From the NCBI GenBank assembly GCA_018268915.1, contig JAFDVQ010000011.1, positions 293,792-357,791 on the forward strand: 64,000 nucleotides of DNA, given 5' to 3'. Under the pieces are notes generated by a model that was given only the letters and a program-made list of their open reading frames with translations, had not been told where the DNA came from and did not search any database. The translations under genes and the position numbers were made by a program. Below, one piece after another: positions 40,529-48,420 of this stretch. Position 1 is the stretch's first letter; the number at the start of each line of letters is the position of its first letter. Origin of the DNA: Acidobacteriota bacterium. GTDB lineage: Bacteria; Acidobacteriota; Terriglobia; Terriglobales; Acidobacteriaceae.

Positions 40529-41965
40529 ATGAAGGCCTTCGACAATTTCATTAATGGCAAGTTCGTTCGCTCAAGCGGCGATAAACGAATCGAGGTCATC
40601 AATCCGGCAACCGGCTCCCTCGTCTGTACGGTCCCGGACAGCACGGAGCAGGACGTCAACGATGCTGTTACGGCGGCCGCTGAAGCGCAGCGATCCTGGG
40701 GAGCACTCCCGGCGGCAAAGCGGGCAGGTCATTTGAGGGCACTCGCCGCAAAGATCCGGCAGCATGTTGAGCCGCTCGCGAGGGTCATTACCGAAGAACA
40801 GGGTAAAACGCTTGGACTCGCTCGCGTCGAGGTGGAGTTCACCGCAGACTATCTCGATTACATGGCTGAGTGGGGTCGCCGCATAGAAGGCGAAATCATT
40901 GAGAGCGATCGGGAAGGAGAGACGATCTTCCTGTTTCGCAGGCCGATCGGCGTGATTGGTGGAATTCTGCCCTGGAACTTTCCTTTCTTCTTGATCGCTC
41001 GCAAGGCCGGGCCGGCGCTGATTACAGGCAACACCATCGTCATCAAGCCCAGCGAGGAAACGCCTCATAACGCGGTGAAATTCTGCGAGCTTCTCGCTGA
41101 GTTGGATTTTCCTGCCGGACTTATCAATGTAGTGCATGGACGAGGACCCGTCGCGGGACAGGCGCTTGCTTCGTCCCCAAGCGTCGGAATGGTCAGCTTT
41201 ACCGGCAGCGTCAATGCCGGATCGGCGGTGATGGCAGCGGCAGCCAAAAACATCACGAAGGTCAATCTTGAACTAGGCGGGAAAGCTCCTGCGATTGTGA
41301 TGGCCGATGCGGATATCGATCTGTCCGTGAAAGTGATCAAGGCATCCCGGGTGATAAACAGCGGTCAGGTTTGCAATTGCGCGGAACGCGTATACGTGCA
41401 TCGTTCGGTCGCGCAGGAATTTGTCGAGAAGCTGACCACTGCAATGCAGGCCACTCACTTTGGCGATCCGATTAAGGATGAGACCGTGGAGTACGGCCCG
41501 TTGATCAACGAAGGGGGATTCAAGAAAGTGGAGCGCCTCGTTGGCAGTGCAGTGGCGGCGGGCGCCGAGGTGCGGACGGGCGGCAAGCGCGCAGATAGAT
41601 CAACTGGATACTACTACGAGCCCACAGTCCTTTCAGGTTGTACCCAGTCCATGGATGTGATCCGTCAGGAGATCTTCGGCCCGGTGATTCCGGTTGTTGA
41701 GTTTGGTGACCTCGATGAGGCTATTTCCTACGCCAATGACTGCGAGTACGGACTGACTTCTTCCATCTACACCAGGGATCTGAACACAGCTCTGCGCGCC
41801 TGCCAGGAGATCCGATTCGGCGAGACGTATATCAATCGAGAAAACTTTGAAGCGATGCAGGGATTTCATGCCGGATGGCGCAAGAGCGGAATCGGTGGGG
41901 CCGACGGCAAACATGGCCTGTACGAATTTACGCAGAGCCATGTTGTCTATATGCAAAGGTATTGA
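40529..41965 (+). CDS. aldA: Lactaldehyde / glycolaldehyde dehydrogenase, AldA type
   Basis: A 478-residue aldehyde dehydrogenase, the same length as E. coli AldA and recognisably very similar to it through the body: FTADYLDYMAEWGRR, ILPWNFPFFLIARK, catalytic E248 in LELGGKAP, catalytic C282 in GQVCNCAERVYV, and the AldA-specific end FGETYINRENFEAMQGFHAG (20 residues) followed by WRKSGIGGADGKHG. It oxidises L-lactaldehyde to L-lactate in rhamnose and fucose breakdown. GAGGGAG precedes the ATG. First of three co-directional genes with an SDR and rhaT. Confidence 0.95.
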   Translation: MKAFDNFINGKFVRSSGDKRIEVINPATGSLVCTVPDSTEQDVNDAVTAAAEAQRSWGALPAAKRAGHLRALAAKIRQHVEPLARVITEEQGKTLGLARVEVEFTADYLDYMAEWGRRIEGEIIESDREGETIFLFRRPIGVIGGILPWNFPFFLIARKAGPALITGNTIVIKPSEETPHNAVKFCELLAELDFPAGLINVVHGRGPVAGQALASSPSVGMVSFTGSVNAGSAVMAAAAKNITKVNLELGGKAPAIVMADADIDLSVKVIKASRVINSGQVCNCAERVYVHRSVAQEFVEKLTTAMQATHFGDPIKDETVEYGPLINEGGFKKVERLVGSAVAAGAEVRTGGKRADRSTGYYYEPTVLSGCTQSMDVIRQEIFGPVIPVVEFGDLDEAISYANDCEYGLTSSIYTRDLNTALRACQEIRFGETYINRENFEAMQGFHAGWRKSGIGGADGKHGLYEFTQSHVVYMQRY

Positions 41966-41986
41966 AGGTCCGGAGAAACCATCCAT

Positions 41987-42772
41987 TTGAAACTAACCGG
42001 AAAAGTTGCAATCGTCACTGGTGCGGCGAGTGGGATCGGCCGCGCCAGCGCTGTTGCCTTTGCGCGCGAGGGAGCAAAAGTTGTCGTTGCAGATCTGTCA
42101 AACAGTGGGGCTGAAGAGACGGCCCGATTCATCTGCTCCGAAGGAGCAGAAGCTTTGCCCATAGAGGTCGACGTCTCAAGCGAAGCGGACGTTCGCCGGA
42201 TGGTGGAGGAAACGGCGGCACGTTGGGGACGAATTGACATCCTTTTCAATAATGCTGGCGTTCTGCTGGTAAAGCCTGTGGAGCAAATGACGGAGGCGGA
42301 GTGGGACCGCGTGATGGGGGTCAATGTGAAGGGATCGTTCCTCGCCGTCAAGCATGTAGTGCCACATATGCGTCGAGGCGGCGGAGGCACGATTCTCAAC
42401 ACCGGGTCGATTGCGAGCCTTTCTGGCCAAGTCGGGACCCCGGCTTATTCCGCGTCAAAAGGCGCGATTGCATTGCTTACCAAGTCGCTGGCACTTGATC
42501 TGGGGAGAGACAAAATTCGCGTGAACTGCATATGCCCTGGGATTACCGACACGCCCATGCTGCGTGAGCATCTAGGCCATGGAGCCGAAGGTGAAGCTCG
42601 CATCAAGGCGCGGCTCTCACGAGTGCCTCTGGGAGAAATATTGAGACCAGAGGATGTGGCCAGGGCCGCGCTCTATCTGGTTTCGGACGATTCGGCGGGA
42701 ATTACCGGCGTGCTGCATGTGGTCGACGCAGGACTAACGGCGGCTGCGGAGTTTGATGAGCCATTGAAGTGA
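41987..42772 (+). CDS. SDR-family oxidoreductase (candidate sugar or aldonate dehydrogenase)
   Basis: A 261-residue classical short-chain dehydrogenase. Cofactor motif TGAASGIG, NNAG, the catalytic YSASK and the PGITDTPML turn are all present. The acidic residue after strand two (VVVADLSN) favours NAD over NADP. TTG start with CCGGAG upstream, 21 bp after aldA. Sitting between aldA and rhaT it could be L-rhamnose 1-dehydrogenase (LRA1-type) or a 2-keto-3-deoxy-L-rhamnonate 4-dehydrogenase (LRA6-type); the sequence alone does not decide. Confidence 0.85.
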   Translation: MKLTGKVAIVTGAASGIGRASAVAFAREGAKVVVADLSNSGAEETARFICSEGAEALPIEVDVSSEADVRRMVEETAARWGRIDILFNNAGVLLVKPVEQMTEAEWDRVMGVNVKGSFLAVKHVVPHMRRGGGGTILNTGSIASLSGQVGTPAYSASKGAIALLTKSLALDLGRDKIRVNCICPGITDTPMLREHLGHGAEGEARIKARLSRVPLGEILRPEDVARAALYLVSDDSAGITGVLHVVDAGLTAAAEFDEPLK

Positions 42773-42828
42773 AGTCCGTCTGTTTCGAGTTGGTTGCGAG
42801 CAGAGGCGTGCATTAAGAGAGGTGATCG

Positions 42829-43983
42829 TTGGGCGGAAATCCGCTGTTAGGCGTTTTCTTGCATTGGCTGGGAGGCCTGGCCTCTGCCAGCTTCTATGTC
42901 CCGTATCGGCGAGTCCGTGGGTGGTCGTGGGAGACGTATTGGCTTGCGGGCGGCGTAATGAGCTGGATCATCGTGCCGTGGATTCTGGCCCTATCTCTGA
43001 CCCGCAATCTGTTTCACGTCCTCGGAATGGCGCCGACACCGGCAATCCTCTGGACATACTTCTTTGGAGTGCTTTGGGGACTCGGCGGCCTGACGTTTGG
43101 CTTGACGATGCGGTATCTCGGGCTCTCCCTGGGTATGTCTGTCGCTCTCGGCTATACGGCGGTTTTCGGAACTCTCGTACCGCCCATCTTTCACGGACAA
43201 TTCACGCAGCTACTGGCGCAGCGCTCGGGAATCATCATTCTCGTTGGCGTGGGCATCTGCATTGGCGGAATTGTGCTCGCTGGGGCGGCCGGCATCTCAA
43301 AGGAGAATGAGCTTTCGCATGAGGAGAAGCTTGCAAGCATTCAGGAATTCAGCCTGAAGCGCGGGCTCGGAGTTGCGACGTTCTGCGGTGTAATGAGCTC
43401 CTGCTTCGCATTTGGACTCGATGCCGGGAATCCGATCAAAGAACTGACCATTGGTCAGGGAACGCCGGTCATGTGGCAGGGATTGCCCGTGCTTGTCGTG
43501 CTGCTGGCAGGAGGCTTCACAACCAACTTCATCTGGTGCCTGGTGCTCAGCATCCAGAACAAAAGCTACGGCGAGTATTTGCGCATTCCAAGTTCGTCCG
43601 AGACTGAGTCGATGGCACATCCGCCGATCGAGAATGTTACGGATGCCGCATCCACAGAGATGGCCCTTGAATCTTCGCTTCATCCCGGCGCCACTTCGTC
43701 ACTCGCAGCAAACTACGCCTTCTCGGCTCTGGCCGGAGCGACATGGTACATGCAGTTCTTCTTCTACACCATGGGCGAGACGCAGATGGGGCAGTACAAA
43801 TTTTCGAGCTGGACCCTGCACATGGCCAGCATCATGATCTTCAGCACCATCTGGGGAATTGCTTTGAAGGAGTGGCGCGGCGTGAGCTTGCGCACCAAGG
43901 TTCTCGTTTTTCTTACGCTGCTGACCCTTGTTGGGTCAACAGTTGTCGTGGGCTATGGCAATCTCCAGGCTTTGAAGCCCTAG
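42829..43983 (+). CDS. rhaT: L-rhamnose-proton symporter, RhaT family
   Basis: A 384-residue protein of about ten transmembrane helices, slightly longer than E. coli RhaT (344). Family marks: GVFLHWLGGLASASFYVPYRR (in two halves around ASAS), WIIVPWILA, GVLWGLGGLTFGLTMRYLG, SLGMSVALGYTAVFGT. The extra length lies in two loops, near 160-185 and 240-290. TTG start with GAGAGGTGATCG in front. It should import L-rhamnose, the product of the GH106/GH78 enzymes encoded just downstream. Confidence 0.92.
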   Translation: MGGNPLLGVFLHWLGGLASASFYVPYRRVRGWSWETYWLAGGVMSWIIVPWILALSLTRNLFHVLGMAPTPAILWTYFFGVLWGLGGLTFGLTMRYLGLSLGMSVALGYTAVFGTLVPPIFHGQFTQLLAQRSGIIILVGVGICIGGIVLAGAAGISKENELSHEEKLASIQEFSLKRGLGVATFCGVMSSCFAFGLDAGNPIKELTIGQGTPVMWQGLPVLVVLLAGGFTTNFIWCLVLSIQNKSYGEYLRIPSSSETESMAHPPIENVTDAASTEMALESSLHPGATSSLAANYAFSALAGATWYMQFFFYTMGETQMGQYKFSSWTLHMASIMIFSTIWGIALKEWRGVSLRTKVLVFLTLLTLVGSTVVVGYGNLQALKP

Positions 43984-43999
43984 AGAAATCGGCCGCTTG

Positions 44000-44776
44000 C
44001 TAACCGCGTCCGATAAACGGCATGCTGGACGCCATCACTGTCATGAATTGAACATTTGCGTCGAGCGGCAGGCTGGCCATGTAGAGCACCGCATCGGCCA
44101 CGTGCTTTACATCCATGGTCGGTTCGGGCTTCGTCTCGCCGTTGGGTTGAAGCGCTCCCTTTTCGATCTTTGCCATCATGTCGGTCTGTGCGTTCCCGAT
44201 ATCGATCTGACCGCAAGCGATGTTGTGGGCCCGGCCATCCAAGGAGATGCTTCGGGTTAGTCCAGTGATGGCGTGCTTCGTGGCCGTGTAGGGCGCTGAA
44301 TGCGGTCTGGGCGCATGTGCCGAGATCGAACCGTTGTTGATTATGCGGCCCCCTCGCGGCTGTTGCGACTTCATCATTCGTATCGCACTCTGGGCGCAAA
44401 GGAAGGCTCCCGTTAGATTGACATTTACGACGTCGTTCCATTGTGCGATAGAGAGGTCTTCCATCGGAATCGCTGGTGCGCTGATTCCGGCATTGTTGAA
44501 TAAGAGATCCAGTCGTCCGAATGCCTCGCGTGTCTTTGAGAACAGTTGATCAACAGAGGCGGGTTGGGTCACATCTGCCGTCACTGCCAGCAGTGATGCA
44601 CCCGCACTGCCAGCCATGGCCGCGGTCTCTTCCAGTCGAGCAATGTGCCTTCCCGCCAGGACAACGGAATATCCAGCTGAGTGAAGAGCTATAGCAACAG
44701 CGCGGCCGATACCGCTGCCAGCACCCGTGATCATCGCTACCTTGCGTTGATTCTGTCTTGCGTCTAGATCTGCCAC
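44000..44776 (-). CDS. SDR-family oxidoreductase
   Basis: A 258-residue short-chain dehydrogenase with TGAGSGIG, NNAG and the catalytic YTATK. GR after strand two (VVLAGRHIARL) suggests NADP preference. GTG start with AGGAG 9 bases upstream. The C-terminus (VQFMTVMASSMPFIGRG) is of the type that closes onto the active site. It converges on rhaT (17 bp apart) and diverges from the first GH106 gene. Similar acidobacterial and Bacteroidetes enzymes are poorly characterised; substrate unknown. Confidence 0.85.
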   Translation of the reverse strand: MADLDARQNQRKVAMITGAGSGIGRAVAIALHSAGYSVVLAGRHIARLEETAAMAGSAGASLLAVTADVTQPASVDQLFSKTREAFGRLDLLFNNAGISAPAIPMEDLSIAQWNDVVNVNLTGAFLCAQSAIRMMKSQQPRGGRIINNGSISAHAPRPHSAPYTATKHAITGLTRSISLDGRAHNIACGQIDIGNAQTDMMAKIEKGALQPNGETKPEPTMDVKHVADAVLYMASLPLDANVQFMTVMASSMPFIGRG

Positions 44777-44819
44777 TCCTGTCTCCTATCCACCCGATGT
44801 TTGCCTCTCAACTGCCTTT

Positions 44820-44838
44820 CGCTCGTTTTCATCGAGCG
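44820..44838. promoter_or_regulatory. Inverted repeat in the SDR/GH106 divergent region
   Basis: CGCTCG (44820-44825) and CGAGCG (44833-44838) are exact complements separated by 7 bp, in the 112-bp region between the divergent starts. A candidate operator; no consensus promoter is clear beside it. Confidence 0.3.
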
Positions 44839-44888
44839 GTTTGCCTTGGAGGCATTCTAAAATCAACAGCTGCACTGAAGGGGAATCA

Positions 44889-47800
44889 ATGGGCGTCTTT
44901 GAAAGATTGAGCAGGAGAGCACTGCTGAAGTCGGGTTCGCTGACCATCCTGGGTTTGGCAATGCGGGACCGGTTGTGTGCAGCAGGGGCCGATGGCCGTA
45001 ATGGCGAGTACGCGGCATTCGTGAATCCCCCCGACAGCGCGCGGCCATCGGTCTACTGGTACTTCATGGACGGACACCTTGAAGCGGCCGCCATGCGAGC
45101 TGATCTCGAGTCGTTGAAGAGTGCGGGGCTCGGCGGAGGCGTGTACCTCGAGGTGAACATCGGGATCCCTCCCGGGCCAGTCAAGTTCATGAGCGAGCCG
45201 TGGCAGCAGATGGTTGCCGATGCGTTTGGATACGCGGACTCCCTAGGCCTGGAGATGGCCCTCGGTGCAGGAGCCGGGTGGTGCGGGGCAGGCGGTCCAT
45301 GGGTGAAGCCGGAAGAGTCGATGCAGTTTCTGGAAACGAGCGTGACTCGTGTGCATGGCCCTGGGAAGTTTCAGGGACCGCTCCCCAAGCCAAAATCACG
45401 CACGCCATTCTTTGGCGAGGAGACGTTGACTCCGGAACTTCGCAAGGTGTGGGAAGAGTTTTACGTCGATGATTATGTGCTGGCGTTTCCGGCAACACAG
45501 GGCGAGGAAAAGACACCTGACCTCGAAGAGAAGGCGCTGTATACGCGAGGGTCTTATTCATCGCAGATCCTGGGGCCATTCACAAAGGTTCCCTGGGTCC
45601 GGCCAGCGTTACCGTCACATTCGGAATATCCAGGGATCGCGGTGCAGAACTGCGTGGCCGCTGCGAAAGTGCAGGATCTGACCAGGCTTTTGAAAAAGGA
45701 CGACACGCTCGATTGGGAGATTCCCGAAGGCGAGTGGATTGTCATGAGAGCCGGTCGCAGAATCACTGCGCAAACTACGCGCCCAGCTCCGAACCCTGGT
45801 TTGGGATGGGAGACGAACAAGTTTGACCCTGTCGCTGCGCAGCATCACTTCGATGCATATTTCAAGCCGCTATTGGACAGGATCGGCAACCGACGGCATA
45901 CGACAACTGGATTGACGACGCTGCACTACGACAGCTGGGAGATGAGCTCACAGAACTGGAGCGCGCAGTTTGCTTCGGAGTTCGAGCGGCGCCGCGGATA
46001 CGCACTGACCAGTTTCCTTCCGGCGTTTGCGGGTTTCGTCGTCAAAGATCGGGCAACGACGGAGCGTTTCCTCTGGGATGTCCGCCAGACCGCGCAGGAA
46101 CTGACAATTGCAAACCAGGCCGAAGCACTCAAGGGCATGGGGCGGAAGTACGGACTGCAAATGGCGCTAGAGCCGTACGATCTCGATCCGTGCTCGGATC
46201 TTGAACTGGGAAGGGTTGCGGATGTTCCGATGGCGGAGTTCTGGTCGCACTATGGCCAGATCAGCACCGACTGGAGCGTAGTCGAATCTACGTCCGTCGG
46301 ACATACGAACGGCAAAGTCGTGATTGCGGCCGAGGCCTTCACCGCGGAGTTTCCGGAGCGCTGGCTGCAGCATCCTGCATCGATGAAGAGCCAGGGCGAT
46401 TGGGCTTTCTGCGCGGGAATCAACCGGATCGTCTTTCACCGTTTCCAATCGCAGTCAGGCGCGGATAAGGCACCCGGAATGACCATGGGCCCAGACGGAG
46501 GCTACGGAGTTCACTGGGATCGAACCCAGACATGGTGGGATATGTCTGCCGCCTATCACCGTTATGTTACGCGTTGTTCAGCGATGCTGAGGCGCGGCCT
46601 GTTTGTCGCAGATGTTCTGTATCTCGCTGCGGAGGGCGCTCCCAATGTGTTCCTTGCGCCACCTTCTGCCTTTCAGCCGGGTGAGTTCAGCGACCGGTGG
46701 GGACACAATTTCGACGGGTGCGCGCCCGGAACTTTAATCGCAAGAGCCTCCGTTAAAGACGGCGAGATTGCATTTCCTGACGGCATGAAGTACCGCGTAC
46801 TCGTACTCCCGCAGGTCGAGACCATGACGCCAGAGTTGCTGAAGAAAGTCGCCGATCTGGTGGAGACAGGCGCGACCGTGGTTGGCATGCCGCCAAAAGC
46901 ATCGCCTAGTTTGAGCGGTCACCCGGATTGCGATGCTCAGGTCCGCACGATTGCAAAATCATTGTTTGGCGAGAACACAAAAGAGCGGGGGATCCGCAAG
47001 GTAGGAGCGGGATCGGTGGTGTTTGATACAAGCGCGTACCACTGGGCGCAGGCAAATCCGCTTGCAGAAGCGCAGTGGATATGGGCGAAGGGTTCGAATG
47101 CACCAGAGGCAAACCGAGGCGTGCGATCATTCTCGCGGAAGTTCCAGGTTGAGAATGCGGCGGACCTAGACATCGTGGAGGTGCTGATTACTGCCAGTCC
47201 GGGCTATGAGGTCTCAGTGAATGGGTCACGGCTTGGCGGTGGCAACGTGATCGACCAGGTGCGACGGATGGATGCAACCTGGTTGATACACGATGGAGAC
47301 AACGAAATGCGAGTGACCGTGGACTGCGATAGCCACAGGTCCGCGTCGCCGTTCGGCGTTATCGCCTCGCTCTCTGGGATGGGGCCGTCGGGTAAACGCG
47401 TGCAGGTGGTTACAGATAGTTCCTGGACTGTGACTCAAACTTCTAGCGCCTCGGGCGATGCTGCGGTCGAGCTTGGAGCATTTGCTGCTTCGCCATGGAA
47501 TTTGAGAGCAGCGAGTTTGCAAGCGGCTTCGGTTTATCCTTCGTACCGGATCACGGCGCGACTGCTTGCTGACCTTGGCGTCAGGCCGGACTTCGAAGGC
47601 GAAGGGATGCGCGCCATTCATCGGCGCGATGGCGAACAGGATTTGTATTTTGTTTCTAACCGCAAGGACCGGGAGCTTTCCACGTCGTGGGCATTTCGCG
47701 TGACAGGAAAACAGCCTGAGTGGTGGGATGCGATAAGCGGCGAGCGTCATGCACTTCAGCAGTTTGAAGAGAAAGAGGGACGGACCCATATTCCAATCCG

Positions 47801-48371
47801 CTTGGATCCTCATGAAAGCGGCTTTGTGGTGTTCAGCGGTAGCGCTCGACAGAAGTCAGGTGCTGATAACTTTCCCAGGCTTCGGCAAATGATGAGTCTC
47901 GATGGCTCCTGGGAGGTAACGTTTGACCCGAAATGGGGCGGCCCCGGCTCGGTAAGCTTCGATCGTCTCGAGGACTGGGCTAAAAGATCTGAGGATGGAA
48001 TCCGGCACTACTCAGGGAAGGCTGTCTACAAGATCAGGTTCGACGCGGAGGACATCGGAAATCGAAATCTGGTGCTCTCGCTAGGAGAGGTCCGAAACAT
48101 TGCTGCGGCGCGATTGAATGGGCAGGAACTGGGTGTGGCGTGGTGCGCGCCCTGGCGGCTCGCTCTGCCAGAGCGAGTGTTGAGAGCGCGTGGCAATGAG
48201 CTTGAAATCACGGTTGCGAACCTGTGGTGGAATCGGTTGGTGCGAGACAGTTCGTTGCCTGAAGCAGAACGGCTGACGTGGATTCCAGGAAAGTATCCAT
48301 TCAATGGAAACGAAAAGCTGCAGCCATCCGGATTGCTCGGTCCAGTGCGGATCGATATGCCGGACGTTTAG
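44889..48371 (+). CDS. GH106 alpha-L-rhamnosidase-type glycoside hydrolase, exported
   Basis: A 1160-residue protein with a Tat-like signal (SRRALLKSGSLTILGLAM). The GH106 beginning is clear: FVNPPDSARPSVYWYFMDGH, LKSAGLGGGVYLEV and GAGAGWCGAGGPWV. A central catalytic region with LTTLHYDSWEMSSQNW and a C-terminal beta-sandwich (LSLGEVRNIAAARLNGQELG) follow, ending LQPSGLLGPVRI. GH106 enzymes cut rhamnose from rhamnogalacturonan, flavonoids or bacterial polysaccharide. AAGGGG precedes the ATG at 44889; the frame is open to 44841 without a signal-like start. First of three tandem rhamnosidase genes. Confidence 0.9.
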   Translation: MGVFERLSRRALLKSGSLTILGLAMRDRLCAAGADGRNGEYAAFVNPPDSARPSVYWYFMDGHLEAAAMRADLESLKSAGLGGGVYLEVNIGIPPGPVKFMSEPWQQMVADAFGYADSLGLEMALGAGAGWCGAGGPWVKPEESMQFLETSVTRVHGPGKFQGPLPKPKSRTPFFGEETLTPELRKVWEEFYVDDYVLAFPATQGEEKTPDLEEKALYTRGSYSSQILGPFTKVPWVRPALPSHSEYPGIAVQNCVAAAKVQDLTRLLKKDDTLDWEIPEGEWIVMRAGRRITAQTTRPAPNPGLGWETNKFDPVAAQHHFDAYFKPLLDRIGNRRHTTTGLTTLHYDSWEMSSQNWSAQFASEFERRRGYALTSFLPAFAGFVVKDRATTERFLWDVRQTAQELTIANQAEALKGMGRKYGLQMALEPYDLDPCSDLELGRVADVPMAEFWSHYGQISTDWSVVESTSVGHTNGKVVIAAEAFTAEFPERWLQHPASMKSQGDWAFCAGINRIVFHRFQSQSGADKAPGMTMGPDGGYGVHWDRTQTWWDMSAAYHRYVTRCSAMLRRGLFVADVLYLAAEGAPNVFLAPPSAFQPGEFSDRWGHNFDGCAPGTLIARASVKDGEIAFPDGMKYRVLVLPQVETMTPELLKKVADLVETGATVVGMPPKASPSLSGHPDCDAQVRTIAKSLFGENTKERGIRKVGAGSVVFDTSAYHWAQANPLAEAQWIWAKGSNAPEANRGVRSFSRKFQVENAADLDIVEVLITASPGYEVSVNGSRLGGGNVIDQVRRMDATWLIHDGDNEMRVTVDCDSHRSASPFGVIASLSGMGPSGKRVQVVTDSSWTVTQTSSASGDAAVELGAFAASPWNLRAASLQAASVYPSYRITARLLADLGVRPDFEGEGMRAIHRRDGEQDLYFVSNRKDRELSTSWAFRVTGKQPEWWDAISGERHALQQFEEKEGRTHIPIRLDPHESGFVVFSGSARQKSGADNFPRLRQMMSLDGSWEVTFDPKWGGPGSVSFDRLEDWAKRSEDGIRHYSGKAVYKIRFDAEDIGNRNLVLSLGEVRNIAAARLNGQELGVAWCAPWRLALPERVLRARGNELEITVANLWWNRLVRDSSLPEAERLTWIPGKYPFNGNEKLQPSGLLGPVRIDMPDV

Positions 48372-48420
48372 CCTCAGTTCCAGTGCTTATCATTGTTTTG
48401 CATTAACGACAGGAGACACT

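Noticed and set aside
48304..48420. N-terminal extension of GH78 into the GH106 gene
   Set aside because: The GTG at 48421 has its own binding site and signal peptide.
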